Source: Vespula vulgaris (Eukaryota; Arthropoda; Insecta; Hymenoptera; Vespidae). Taken from it: a stretch of 64,000 nt of DNA. Location: NCBI RefSeq assembly GCF_905475345.1, contig NC_066586.1:10052400-10116399 (forward strand), read 5' to 3'. The notes under the pieces are model-generated. The model had not been told where the DNA came from and did no database searches. It saw only the letters and a program-made list of their open reading frames with translations. The translations under genes were made by a program, and so were the position numbers. This document shows, in pieces, positions 48,605 to 60,670 of the stretch. Each line of letters starts with the position of its first letter. Position 1 is the stretch's first letter.

Positions 48605-51284
48605 ATAGAGAATTAGGAGACAGAACGCGACACAAATAGTCCGTTTGGGCCTCTTCAAGATGAAGAGCAATTCTGGTCACGTATCTCCGCGGGATTAGGT
48701 TCCGCTTCTGAGGAACTACATTCACGGACATCTACGTTTACTAACGCGCTCGTCATGCTTTACATTGGTCGTTCCTACGTACATGCATAGTTACATTACA
48801 GAGAAGACGTTTACGTGACATATACATACACATATTACGTACAAGACATGTACTTAACATACATGTAAAAACGTCGAATTTCGCATTTGCTCGTTGTTCC
48901 AAGAAATTCGTGGCGCATCGTCCACGCTCATCATCGCTTTTTATTATACCTATTTATCCCTTGCACCCTTTTTCAGAGACAACACCGAACCAACGTGAGT
49001 GCGTTATCGTGAACGTGCTCAACGATATGCTTTCCCGATAGGTGAAAAAGATATAGAAGATTCTATTTCTCGTCCTTATTTTTTTCCAACTTTTCTAACT
49101 CTCTTGAATAGGAAAGCCTTATATTTTTAAATACGAATTCTTTCTATCGACCCGACTCCGTAAAGTTATGTAATATGACCTTCCTCCAACATAGTAGATA
49201 TCTTTTCTTTCGAGAATACGCGAGATACCCGAACCATCTTAATTTCGAAGAAATTTACGAATAAGTTTTTGAACGACGCCCGACCAAAAGTTTTTCCTTG
49301 TCAAGGAAAAAAAAAGAAAAAGTAAATGCAGCAAGCATCAACTAAAAGAAGAAACGGAGTGCAAAAATAGGCAAAGAGAAAATAATGGAAAAAAGAAAAG
49401 GAGAGAAAGTCATTTTGTTTCGAACATTTTAAAGCAAGTTGAAAGGATGTCGTGTAAATAAAGAAAGAAATTTATTATTAAAAACGGAATGCCTTTTAAA
49501 ACTATCTTAGTTTTACTTAACTGCTTTCATTATGTTTACCTATCTTCTCACTCTTTCTTTCTCTTTTAAAGCATCTAAGATCCTCTTAATGCTCGCCATA
49601 TCCCTCATCACGCGGTTTGCTAAAGCACCGGATCATATCATATAAACTTTACCGTAAAAGTTTGTTAAGGCTTCGAAACCTTTCTCCGTTAACGCGTCGA
49701 CAAACTCTCTGACGCGTTAGTAACATAAGATTTCACCTACCGATTTCTCTTCATCTTTCCATCGTACGACTTCTCTTTTATTTTTTCACCTTTCTCTATC
49801 ATCGCTCTTTTTCTTTATTTGGATCAATAGAGCAGTTCAAGTTTCTCGCGCGTAAATCAAAGGAAGAAATGTATTTATAAAAGCAAATAAATCCGAGGAA
49901 GTCAACTCGTCTCGAGAAAACTACCAGCGAAAGTCAAGACAAAGAACTTCCTTACCCGCTATGCAGCTTTATTTTGAAATATCACTCAGTGTTATTAAAT
50001 TCTGTTATCTAGCCTTTCGGCATTATCGCAATGAATAAACAGTTCTAAAAAATAGCAGTGCCTCGCGACTTAATAGTCATTGCATACTGGCTAAATTGGA
50101 GTCTGGCATGATAGTATAAAGGGTAGCCCTAAATTTGGCGACTTACTACAGCCCCTTGTATGTCTCTTCTCTCTCACCCTTGCATAACTACTCTGTGCAG
50201 TTTAAGTCCTCGCGCATGCGTTCAAACCCCGTTCAGCTTGTTTTCGTCGCACGTTAAGGAGACCAAATGCTTCAACGGAGAGAAAGAGAGGGGGAAAGAG
50301 AGGTAAGAACTTACGACCTTTCCCAAAGGAACTTATTAAATTTCATAGAAGTTTTATTTCGCTTACCAAAGCCGCCGATCTAGCCGTCGAGATAGCGTCC
50401 GGGATCTATGCGAAGAGTTTTTAAGTGGCCGTGAAATTAAAACGTCGTCCTACCCCGCTTATTTCCGCGATACCCTTCTAGAGCCAAGCGAAATGTGATT
50501 AAAAAGCATTCTTGAAACTATACTCTCCTTTCTTTCTCTCTCTTTTTTCCCCTCTCTCTCCCTTTTATACTTTTTCTTTTATCGTTACGTTTTTGTTTAG
50601 TCAACTAAGAAACAATCGCAGCGTGGTAATCAAACTGTTATTAATGCTCGTTCCTCGATCAAAAAAAAAAAGAGGAAAGACGATAGGTATAATACCGAGA
50701 AAATATTTTGTGATATATAATATGAGAGCTAATCGTGAATTTTCACCGATGCATCTAATGACATAAATCATTCTAGTAATTACTCTATCGGACTTTACAG
50801 TCCTCACTTTACAGTTCTCACTTTACATCTTGTGAATCATACTGATCTGATATCGACATCTACAGCACTAATTCGAACACGGTAAACTGAAAGGATACGG
50901 CATATCGAAGATATGGAAGCTAATTATGCTTGCATAGATTACGGTGGATTTCATTGTTAGTACGGTTTCCCTGATAACCACAAGTCATTGATTAAAATCC
51001 GATGAAAATTATTTGCGTAATCGATTGATAATAGATCAAATAAAACGGAGATTCTAAATGACGTAATTAAAATGCGATTTCACCATCGATGTCTATCTTT
51101 CTCTCGAAAATGGCATCCAAGTGTCTATAAACATCGTGACTCTGAAGCAACGTGTGACGCGAAATAATTAATTTTCAGCAACGACCCAACTCTTCCGCTT
51201 CGTAGTTTGTTGAGAAGGGAGAAAGAGAATGAGTAGTGGACTCGAGGAGAGTAAGAATGAGAGCAAGAGAAGGAAAGCGAGAAG
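48605..51284. other. non-coding interval with a 14-bp tandem repeat
   Basis: ACTTTACAG-TYCTC repeats about 2.6 times with period 14 at 50792-50827. ACATAC-rich sequence lies at 48770-48865. Several pyrimidine-rich stretches. Overlapping frames near 50512-50807 are unrecognised. Confidence 0.5.
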
Positions 51285-51340
51285 AGAAAGGGAGAGAGAG
51301 AAAAAGAGAAAGAGACAGAGAGAGAGAGAGAAAAGAGAGA
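51285..51340. repeat. (GA)n microsatellite, interrupted
   Basis: GAAAG/GAGA tract with a purine-rich upstream shoulder from about 51210. Confidence 0.92.
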
Positions 51341-51957
51341 ATGGATAAATTAGTCTCTGAATCGTTGTCTAATGCTCGGAGTCGCGTGAGTGGTTAATTA
51401 GGTATTATAATGGCACTGAATCGGTATTGAGTCGCTAGGCGGGACAAAGTGAGAGGCAAGTAGTCGAGGCATGGTGCAACGGAATAGGAAGTGGTTGAGA
51501 GGAGAACGAGAGTTGGATCGAGGCGAAGCGCTAAAGTATACCGCTAAACTGTGCCCCGTTGAAGAGCGACTCCGCATAATCTTGCGTCTGGAATAATTAA
51601 AGGTAAGATTTTAATCGCGTAACACGCTGCACCCGACAAATTTTACTTTGAATTAACCTGATTCTCGAGACCGAATCGATAGAATCGTCGGTGCGCTCAA
51701 GACAAAATATTCCCTCCCTCCGTTCCACCCTTCCTTTCTCCCGCTGATTGTGTGAAGTACACCGTGAGAAACGATGGGATATACGAGTTTCACTACTCTA
51801 CAAGACTTTTCGAGAGAAATCTCTTTATCTTTGGTGTATGGGATTCCTCGCACGTGCACAGGCTTTATTAACATTAACTTTATTCAATTAAAAGTTTGAG
51901 CAAGAGTATAAGCAAATGTTCATCTGTAGTAAAACATGTATAAACTGTGACAATAAG
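51341..51957. other. non-coding interval
   Basis: A CpG-bearing, purine-rich segment (51420-51600) ends at a good donor-like AAAG/GTAAGA near 51601. It could be a non-coding exon with a 5' splice site on +, but no acceptor or ORF supports it. Confidence 0.45.
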
Positions 51958-52025
51958 TTGCAATATGTTGCATTGTAAATGACATTACTAATGGATTGCA
52001 ACGTGCTGCAATGTGAGTTACTAAT
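51958..52025. repeat. diverged ~35-bp tandem duplication
   Basis: TTGCAATATGTTGCATTGT...TTACTAATG (51958-51994) is followed by TTGCAACGTGCTGCAATGT...TTACTAAT (51996-52025). The second copy lacks about 4-5 bp. Confidence 0.75.
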
Positions 52026-55000
52026 TAGCTGTATGCGACCGTATAAGTCTTGAGGCTGCGAAAGTAAGACTAATTATCCGAACTAACAATTAAAAAAGGA
52101 AATTAAAAAAAGAAAAGGAAAGATGTAGGAAGAGTTTGGACATAAAAATGATGAAAAAAGAAAAAAATGATCCTTTATCGATTGTCTCGAATATATTTAA
52201 ATAAACATGAAATCCCTTACACGATCTTACCACACTAATTTATAGCTAAAACATAATTATTTCAAGGGCAGACTTAAGACACCCGTGATAAATTGTTTGA
52301 CCTTCAAACTATTCTCTTGAGTTTATCATCCGGCATTCAAAAAACTAGAACTAGGCAATCACAGAATATCTAAGATATAAATAAGCATAGGTCATGGGCT
52401 CTTAAATGCATTTAATTTATGAAACATATTGTTTGCATTGAATAAAGAGTGCTTAACGAATTTTCAAGGATAAGTATTTCATGTGATGAAAAATAACCAT
52501 TGAAGCAAAATATATCTTCAAGAATGTACACGTATGCTTCGCTAGTTCAGGATTTTGTTTGAGATTTCGCAATGCATCCATCTGAATCTAGTACTCAGGT
52601 AATGTTTTTTAATGGATGAGCGTTACGAATGAAAAGAAAAGGATGTTCTATATGGAATGCAAGTCACAATTTTTTATATGGGACAGATATGCTAAGTCCT
52701 AGAAACAACGAACAGATCGCCGAAATACCTAATATTTTGTGCATTGACACGGCCCAGTTTTTACGCTTCACTGCGGTTTTTATAACGCATATTTTGTTTT
52801 TAAAGATTCACTATCTTATATCTCACCTTTATTAGAAAAGAATTGATACATACATTTATTATTTAATAGAAATTAACGTGTGTTTATCTTGATTTCCTAG
52901 TCACGACTGACTTCAATTCTAGCGGATATATCTTATATTAATTGTATATGTTGTTATACGCGATCTTTATATTGCCTCGCGTAATTTAATTGTTACATTC
53001 GTTAATTTTGATAAAAATTTTCTTATATGTGTTTAATGTATTCTTTTTATTAACAACATTATTTAATTCCTGTACCTGTTAATGAGTGAAATGTTTTAAT
53101 TGCAATAAACTTCTTTAAATATCACAAATTTCGCTCTAAAAAATTTTATCGATGTACATGTTTCGCTATATTATTTTGACGTTTCTTTTTGTCTGACCGT
53201 TTATTCTTGTCTCATTCATATTTGCGTGTACATAACTCGTGATTTGCTTCTTTTTTTTTCGTTATCGATTATAGGGTCATGAAAATAACATTTTGTATTT
53301 TGCAAGAATCGTTTTTTTTTTTTAAGCAGTTTGAAATAATACACACCTTTACTTATTAATTCTATTTCCACCTAAACATGAAATCCAACGCAATTTTCTT
53401 CTAATAAATACTATTCAATTCAACCGGAAACAAGACTGTCGTGTGTTAACATTTTTTAACTAATCATTTTACAACTGTCTCTCTTAGAAAGAACGTGAAT
53501 GGTGAAGTAATATTTTCGATCGACTCGAATAACGTTCTTGGTGATTCAAAGGAAGAATGAAAAGAGAATGTTAGCGAACAGTGGGGAATCGTCAAAGGGT
53601 GGAGAATTAAATACATTAGAAACAATTGTCAAATTCTAGTTACGGAAAGATAAATTGATAAGAGCTGGATTTGCGTGCCAAATTTAACACTCTTATCCGT
53701 TTCCATTCCTCTCTGTCTTTTTTTCTACCTTTCTCTCGATCTTCCTCTTCTGCTCTTTCTATTCCTCTCTATCGCTCTTTATTATTTGTATTATTCTTTC
53801 GGCACTAATGCCGAAAGATCGTTGAGAATTAAATCGTCATGGGATCTTAGCTCGGAACGATGCGAACTATCTCAAGATTATAAAAATGTCGTCGAATCGA
53901 AAATTATATCTATTGTCGTTTTTTGGCTTCGATAAATTAATTGCTACCTTCATAAAAACTTATATCCCCTGCTTTTTGTTTTACACAGCAAGGCACTTCT
54001 GTTTTACATAGTATATGTACATGATCATAGCATACCTTGCAACTGGACGATGCGAAGGAGTGAAATCGTAGTAGGTGTGTGACTGTATTATATATACTCT
54101 ATCGCTGGTTTATGCAGCCATAAATAGCGTTTATACGTTAGGTAAAGTATTCCCGAAGCACCACCGGGTCGGGCTTTCCGCCTACCCGCTATCTATTCTA
54201 TTATACCTCGATATAGTACCTACGAGTACCTATCTTAACATCCAATGCGAACTAACGGAAGTCCTCCCCTCCTTTCCCTTCTACATTCATTTTTCCGCTC
54301 TCTGTTCTTTTATTATCAACCTATTATCTTTTCTTCTTTTTGTATTAAAAAATCAAATTTTGTAAATGTTTTAAATGTTTTAATAATTAAGATTTTAGGA
54401 TAAGTTTGCACATTTTTATTGATAACATTGAATAATTACAAATCAAAATGTTAAGCGTACCAATGTAATCAAAATGTAACGTATCAAAATGTATATCCTT
54501 GGAAATCCGGTAGATGTTCGTATAAGGATCTTTTATTGCTATCTGAAATGATTATCCTTAAAAGTTTGTTGGGTGCTTGGTGAATATATTTCAAAAATAA
54601 AGTCTAATTCTCTGTCTTATCGTGTAGTAAACTGCATTTGAGAACTCTAACATAACACATACAGCATGACTAAGCAGTCGTCGCAAAAACGTTAATCATA
54701 GCGTAGTTGGCATATCATGTATCATTCCTGCATATATTTCAAAAATATATTTATTTATTATATAATTCGATTATATTAAACCCGAATCATCTTAATCCAG
54801 TTTAACGTTAGTGTATATCTTAAGAATAATTATATAACAAATATAATTTTATAACAAATTACGCTGTCGATGAATACGAAAGCAAGTCATCGTACGCTTC
54901 ATTCAATTACTCTCGGAAGATTCAATACAGAAAATAAAATCTAATAAAAGGATAATTAAGAAAAAATCAGGAATACAAAAAAGGGAAGAGAGGAAATAGA

Positions 55001-55095
55001 GGTTGTTCGGCTCATCGCAAATAACAGCAGGAACTAAAAGCTAGATCCGTTTGCGCGATTTTCTCGAGCCGTCACTAACGAGAAGTTGCGAAACT
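52026..55095. other. AT-rich non-coding domain, few microsatellites
   Basis: Marked drop in CT/GA tracts relative to the rest of the window. A small tandem ATCAAAATGTA-type repeat lies at 54441-54492. CT-rich, Ser/Leu-coding stretches lie at about 53700-53775. No gene or transposon protein was recognised. Confidence 0.55.
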
Positions 55096-55224
55096 ATGCG
55101 GATCAGTGGATCTACCTTGCGTTCGGTGATCCTGCTTGCCATTAGCATCGAGATCCGAGGTTCACGGTTCGGTGAACCTTTTTGCATTCGCCTTCATGGT
55201 TCGATGAGCAACACGGTTGTTTGA
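55096..55224 (+). other. 42-codon ORF of coding-like texture, unassigned
   Basis: An ATG at 55096 opens MRISGSTLRSVILLAISIEI, a short hydrophobic stretch that could be a weak signal peptide, and the frame stops at 55222-55224. The sequence is less AT-rich than its flanks and has mixed codons without repeat bias. No strong donor closes it as a first exon (the best is a weak GTGAAC). I do not recognise it; a small secreted peptide, a first exon or chance are all possible. Confidence 0.15.
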
Positions 55225-56598
55225 ATCTCGTGACGTTTTTTTAAAATTTCCTTTCGGCCGCTGCGTTGATTCGTCCCCAGCGTTCTGAAATACATATCTC
55301 AAAATTATTAAGAAACGGAAAAAAGAAGAAGAAATACTATTAAGGCTGTTCACTATCTTCCGCTCGAAGCTTACATATGTAACTTCAGCGATAGGTGCGA
55401 ACAAAATATGAACTACAAGTGCGATAGAGAACAGTGCAATAGAGTCTCTATCATACGCCTGTGATATCGGAATATAAGTTTATATATCGTATATATCGTC
55501 TTGGTTTATAAATTTGTTGTTTTTAAACGTAATGTTGTTATATTAAGCGTGTGGGTTAAAGTATTAGTGTAAATAGATCAAATGTATATTTTTCAATATC
55601 TCATATCTGTATCCTTCTTTGATACTGACGTAGTAATTTATACTAGATAGAATGCAGTTACATTCTAGGATGTGAGTACACATTCGTTTTTTGACAATTA
55701 AAATAATAAAGAATAATAAATATAATTTATACATGTAATAATTGGTATATAAATGCGTGACAAAAAAACAAGATTTGAACGAAAACAAAACAAGTGCTTC
55801 GTATTTGTCGTCGTATCTTATTATTATTAGGTACATCTATCGGTCACGTGTCGAAACTATCAAGAAAAACTTTTATTGAGAGTTCGCACGAAAAACCATC
55901 ACGCGAGGTGATACATGAAATGCACGCGAAAAGGAAAATAGATCTTTGTGAGATATTAGCAAGTGTAGATTGACTATATTATACCTTGTTCCTTTAAATA
56001 TATTTTTTCTTCTTTTATTATTATATATCACTATCATCATATATAATGTAAAGTATACATGATGTATATAATATTTAAGTATATATTTCTTCTCCTAATT
56101 TTTCTTCTTATCATTATTCCTGTTATTGTAATATTATATAATATATTATTATTATAATAGTAGTAGTAACAGTAATAATATAAACTGAATTAGTCTTACA
56201 GAGTAAGCTACAAAAATATAGCGCTGGAAATTAATTTCAAAAATAGAGTCAAAACGAACTTACGTTTTGATTTTTATTAAAATAATATATATTAATTATT
56301 ATTTTTGATAAAATAAATGACAAAATTATCGAATGAGTTACCGTAGCTTCTTCGTGCGAGCATTTGGAAACGCGATTCCTAGTGTTTGGAACAAATATAA
56401 ATAAACAAGGCTAGTTAAAACAAAATCTATACCACTTAAGCGTGTATATCTGTAATGGCAATAGCAGTTTCGTCTCTTTTACCGTAGATTTTAAAGAGAG
56501 CCACTACGCAAAACTTATTATTTACAAAAATTGTTAAACATAACGTTTACGACAACAATGAATCCAGTCAGATGTAATTTTTGAGCGATTATGACGAA
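55225..56598. other. AT-rich non-coding interval
   Basis: Very AT-rich, with TAT and TAA/TAG triplet runs around 56130-56185. I see no gene or transposon protein. Confidence 0.6.
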
Positions 56599-56834
56599 GG
56601 TCTCATTTTAAAGATAAAGATTTAAATAAGATGTCGGCTTTTTTTTTAAAAAACTTATGTTTGAAATTGAATTAAAAAACGTATCTTTGTAAAAACTTTA
56701 TTTTCTACGAAAGAAATCTTGTGTTAAAAACTATTGTTTATTTGAGAATAGTTCAATCATAAAAAAAATTTTTGTTCCAAATTTAAAAAGAAGATCTCCT
56801 TGTTTAGATCTTTATCTTTAAAATAGAAGAGACC
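56599..56834. mobile_element. fold-back (MITE-like) inverted-repeat element, ~236 bp
   Basis: The left arm GGTCTC then ATTTTAAAGATAAAGATTTAAAT (56599-56627) is matched by the reverse complement of the right arm. Read from 56834 backwards that arm is GGTCTC, then TTCT, then ATTTTAAAGATAAAGATCTAAAC. The arms agree over about 35 bp with one 4-bp indel and few mismatches, with weaker similarity continuing inwards. The interior is AT-rich and non-coding. A clear target-site duplication is not visible. A non-autonomous DNA transposon or a simple palindromic duplication would both explain it. Confidence 0.55.
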
Positions 56835-57209
56835 TCATTGTAAAAATTGATCAATAATTACACCTAGATACTTTATTGATCTAAATCAGTATAAAACAAG
56901 CCTTAAACAAGTTCGTAGATCTACCGAGGAGACACAAAATATCGAGATATCTGCTCGAAAGCAGAGGAAACATTGCTTCCATCATCACGATACACGTTGT
57001 ATCCTGCGAAGCAAGAGGTGAGGAGAGACTGTAGAGAGTGCTGCGTGGCTTTAGATGGATGGTAAAATGGGAAGGGGAGAAGAAGGAACGGATGAAAGTG
57101 GGATTGCCGCGAGACACGCGGCTTGGCGTGCCTCGATTTTGCTCAGAAGTAAAGCGAGGTTACTTTAACTTCGAAGTACACATAGTCGGGTTTATTGAGC
57201 CTTGAGTAC
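56835..57209. other. non-coding interval
   Basis: AT-rich to 56890, then purine-rich and more GC-balanced. Nothing was recognised. Confidence 0.6.
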
Positions 57210-57440
57210 TCTCCCTCTCTCTTCGCACTCTGTCTGTCTTCTCTGCCTCTCTCTTTTCTCTTCCTTCTCTCTTTCTTCTCTCTTCCTTCTTTCTTTCTTT
57301 TCTCTTTCTTCTTCCTCTCTCTTCTCTCTCTCTTTTCTTTCTCTTTCCCTTCTCTTCTTTCTTTCTTCTCTCTCTCTCTCTCTCTTCCTCTCTCTCTCCT
57401 TCTCTTCTCATTCCCTCTCTTTTTTCTACATATCTCTTTC
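57210..57440. repeat. long imperfect polypyrimidine (CT/CTT)n tract
   Basis: About 230 bp of almost pure C/T with CTTT, CTTCC and CTGTC variants; the longest pyrimidine tract in the window. It opens about 100-codon Ser/Leu/Phe frames on + and Arg/Glu/Lys frames on -, all artefacts. Such mirror-symmetric purine/pyrimidine tracts can form triplex DNA. Confidence 0.93.
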
Positions 57441-59140
57441 ACATACAAGGATGCCTTCTCTGGACGTAAAAGAAAGTGCGCAACGTATTCGATCTAATGC
57501 GTTGGCGTAATAAACTTTATTACAATGTTGCCCGCATATGCAGACATCAGAAGTAATATCTACCAAGCATTCGTTTCGATATGTATGGTTACTTATGTTA
57601 CCACTTCTTCGGTTAGCACATTACCGCTTATGTGCACACGTTTGCCCGAACTTGTTCAAAAATACAGTTTGAGTGAATTTGCTCTTCGAGTAATTACGAT
57701 CTCCTCTTTTTCTTTCTATTCTTTTTCTTTTTTGCTTCTTTGTTTTATAAGTTAAAGAAGAAAGAAAGAAATACACTAAGATGCAATCCTGTCATAGATC
57801 GAGAAAATGAAAGATTGTTTTTCTTCGGATTTGTTAAAAACAGAGTTTCAAGGATATTGTTTGTACCAAATCCCCGATAAAATTGTTGAGAGTTTCGACG
57901 AAGCGCTGTTTACATCCGGAGTGCATTTTTCTGTTACATTGTCGTCGTCGACGTCGTCGTCAAAAGTCCGTGACGTCAAGTTTAGCCTCGAACTTCGACA
58001 ACCGAGCGTCAGTCTCAAAGCTCTCATAACAAACAGACTGGCGAAAAAGCTGGCGCTATATACGAAAGTTTTGCAAAGTAAACTAGGTATCGTGCGAGTA
58101 ACATGACTTTACGGTAAGCAAACTGGTTGGCTCGCTTACTGTCTGGTTCTTTGGTTTGCCGGTTGGCCTACCGTGTCAGTTTTGTTGGTTTAACTCTGCT
58201 CCCTTCGGTAACCTCTTTTTCTCTTTCTTTTTCTTAATTCTCACTTCCCTACTTTTGAGTCGGAGAAAAGATGTCGATATGAATTAGTCCGAAGAACAAT
58301 TGTTGCTTTCGACGGTCGAACCATTTTCATTCTAGGCCAATTTCATTTCCTTTGATGGTATAGGCATCGAGGAACCAACCAAGATAGTGGTTGCCGTTGT
58401 AGCTACTTAAAAGTTAAAAAGGGAAAAGTTTCCTTTTCTTAGACGGGCGATCAATGACGAAGAATTTTGACCAAGAACAACCAAAGTCCTTGTCGTCGTC
58501 TCTCTCACTTTACGTACTTCAGAAAGATCGAAGTTTAAGGAATAGGTTCGATAAAGATTTCAAGATTGGTTAACAAGCGCTTCTGATTTATTCGCGAAAG
58601 ACCGCCATCAGCTTCTCCTGAGATTTCTTTGAAAATCCACCTTCGAAGCTTGTAGACTTTACGAGACAAAATGGTTCGACTGCCTCATAAAATATAATCA
58701 TCGTCGAGCTAATATATTTTTCGTGTTTGCGTCGTTTACTTTGGAACAATTTCGATGTTACCATATTAAGAGAAGAAACTTGACAAAATTTCGAGAAAAT
58801 TGCATAAAAGGATCGCAAAGGGGGAACGATTTAAACGAAACGCCGCGTATGCCACATTCCGCAGGCGCGTTTCGCCGATATCAAAGCTCGACAAAGTTCC
58901 GCGTTAATTACGATTCAGATTCGGAACGATAATTCGTCAGGATTGAAGTTATATAGCAACGGTGAGCCGACTCGCGAACTTTTGACGGGGATCTCATTAA
59001 AATCAGCCAAAAACGACCGAACTATTTAACTCGTTGCTTTTCAATCGGCAAGTAAAATTGTTTCGGCTATATTACGGAAAGTTTGACGATCGCAAGAATG
59101 GTAATACTCGATCAACGAGGAGTTTAGTAGGTAGGTGAAG
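57441..59140. other. non-coding interval with an unassigned 99-codon frame and (GTC)n
   Basis: The plus frame 57807-58106 has a good-context ATG (AAAATGAAA) and unbiased composition (MKDCFSSDLLKTEFQGYC at the start, LQSKLGIVRVT at the end). It includes a Ser run from the (GTC)n stretch at 57941-57961. I do not recognise it, and a 99-codon frame by chance is unsurprising here. Nothing else was seen. Confidence 0.4.
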
Positions 59141-59323
59141 TCACCCGGTAGTAACTCGCACGAGAAGGCTTGACAAGGCGATCGAATGAATCGCGAGCCA
59201 TCTATCTCTTTCTCTTTCTTCTATCACGCGATTTCCGTGGATAGAGCTAGTAGCCACGGCCACGAGACTAACAAAAGGAAGGAGAACGAGTACGCGGATC
59301 GATCTATCACAGTAAACGCGCAT
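59141..59323 (-). CDS. possible small secreted peptide ORF, unassigned
   Basis: A 60-codon minus-strand frame starts at an ATG with context GAGAAATGC. It begins MRVYCDRSIRVLVLLPFVS and continues LVAVATSSIHG. This has a basic n-region, a hydrophobic core encoded by mixed codons (not CT repeat) and small residues suiting cleavage near residues 25-30. The remainder is short and basic/acidic, with no cysteine pairs or dibasic processing signals that would mark a neuropeptide. No family is recognised. It could be chance, a first exon or a small secreted protein. Confidence 0.18.
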   Translation of the reverse strand: MRVYCDRSIRVLVLLPFVSLVAVATSSIHGNRVIEERERDRWLAIHSIALSSLLVRVTTG

Positions 59324-60464
59324 TTCTCATTAAGTACAGGCCCTTGCCCCTGAGAAATTATGAAGCGAGTTTAATTGTTCCACCTCTATCGTTTCAGCTT
59401 TCTCTTCGGGTCTTTCAGCTTACTTTCAGTTAGTGATGCTTATGCCTTTTCTCACTTTTTCTCTCTTTCTCTCTTTCTTTTCTTTAACCATAATATTATA
59501 TATTCACCATTTTTAATTGTCGTTATACTGCTTCGATTTTTTTACGATAATGACTAGACCAACGTCTCGTGATTTTTAAATGTGCAAACGCATCTGCTTG
59601 TATACTAACATTAAAAAGAAAAGAGAGAAAAAGAAGGAGAAAGATATAGGAAAAACTGAAAGTGCATCATGCTGCAGTCGAATCCATTTTTCCACTAGTT
59701 TACGATTATTGTCTCGATTATTTTCTCTTGTCGTTTGATCGTTCGTTCAAACGGTAGGTGCTTAATGAACTCACTGCTGTATACTTACATACATTGTGTT
59801 AGGACGGAAAGTTGATGTAAAATTTCACCGATAGAAGAGAAAGAAAGGAAAGAACACACTGTCCTTGGAGATCGAGTCGTCTTCAGTTTCGTTCAGCAAC
59901 GAGCTTGCGATCGTAAGAGTTCGATATCGATGTAAAGAGCATATAATTATGCGAGAGTCGCGGCTTCGCGCAATAAATTTCTTAGATTCATTCTTAAGAT
60001 AGGACAAATCTCCAATTTACGATCAAACGATAATTCACCGCATGGCTAGCTTGTGCCGTTTGTAGTATCGGGCCGTTGTGACATGGATGCCGGTTACAGA
60101 GAGGAACGTGGTCAACAAGTAGCTACTCTCTCTTTCGCACACGTTCCGACACGCTTTGCTAGCCACCATAGTGTTGCTCGAGTTCTCACAAAAACTGTTA
60201 CATACGTTCGGTTGGTCGTCTTAACGTTCGGACCACTTGTCGGAATTCTCTTAGATTTTATGCCTTGCGAGAATAGAAAACCTTCCCTTTTCCTACTAAA
60301 TGTCTACTTTGAAAAACAATCTTTTTTGCACTAAATATTAAAATATCTAAATAATATAAATGTACATATAAAATATATAATTGTAAATTAATGCTTACAA
60401 ATTTAAAACTGAAATAAGAATAAGTATTGTGTAGGCCAGAATATAAATATTACAAAACCTCTAT
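59324..60464. other. non-coding interval
   Basis: AT-rich. A CpG-bearing segment at 60040-60270 carries an unrecognised 93-codon frame. No gene was recognised. Confidence 0.55.
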
Positions 60465-60670
60465 ATATAGAATAATAATATGGTAGTTTATATGTGTGTG
60501 TGTGTGTGTATCTATATATATATATCGTTTGGCATATTATATATATATATATAAGGAATCCTTACTTTTGCCAACTTGTGATCGATATATAGAATAATAA
60601 CATGGTAGTTTATATATATATACAATCATATATATAGAGAATCCTTACGTTTTGTCAGTTTGTCATCGAT
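60465..60670. repeat. tandem duplication, two units of ~122 and ~84 bp
   Basis: Both units run TATAGAATAATAAYATGGTAGTTTATAT, a TG/AT dinucleotide core, RGAATCCTTAC, TTTTG, a YWGTTTGTSATCGAT-like end. Unit 1 is 60465-60586 and carries (TG)n plus (AT)n. Unit 2 is 60587-60670 with a shorter AT core. The length difference is in the dinucleotide core. Confidence 0.85.

Noticed and set aside
51411..51435. AATGGCACTG, identical to the 5' end of the miR-263 family
   Set aside because: The following bases do not match the mature sequence, and no complementary arm giving a hairpin was seen nearby.
57143..57510. Overlapping ~100-codon Ser/Leu and Arg/Glu/Lys frames on both strands
   Set aside because: They are direct translations of a polypyrimidine/polypurine tract.
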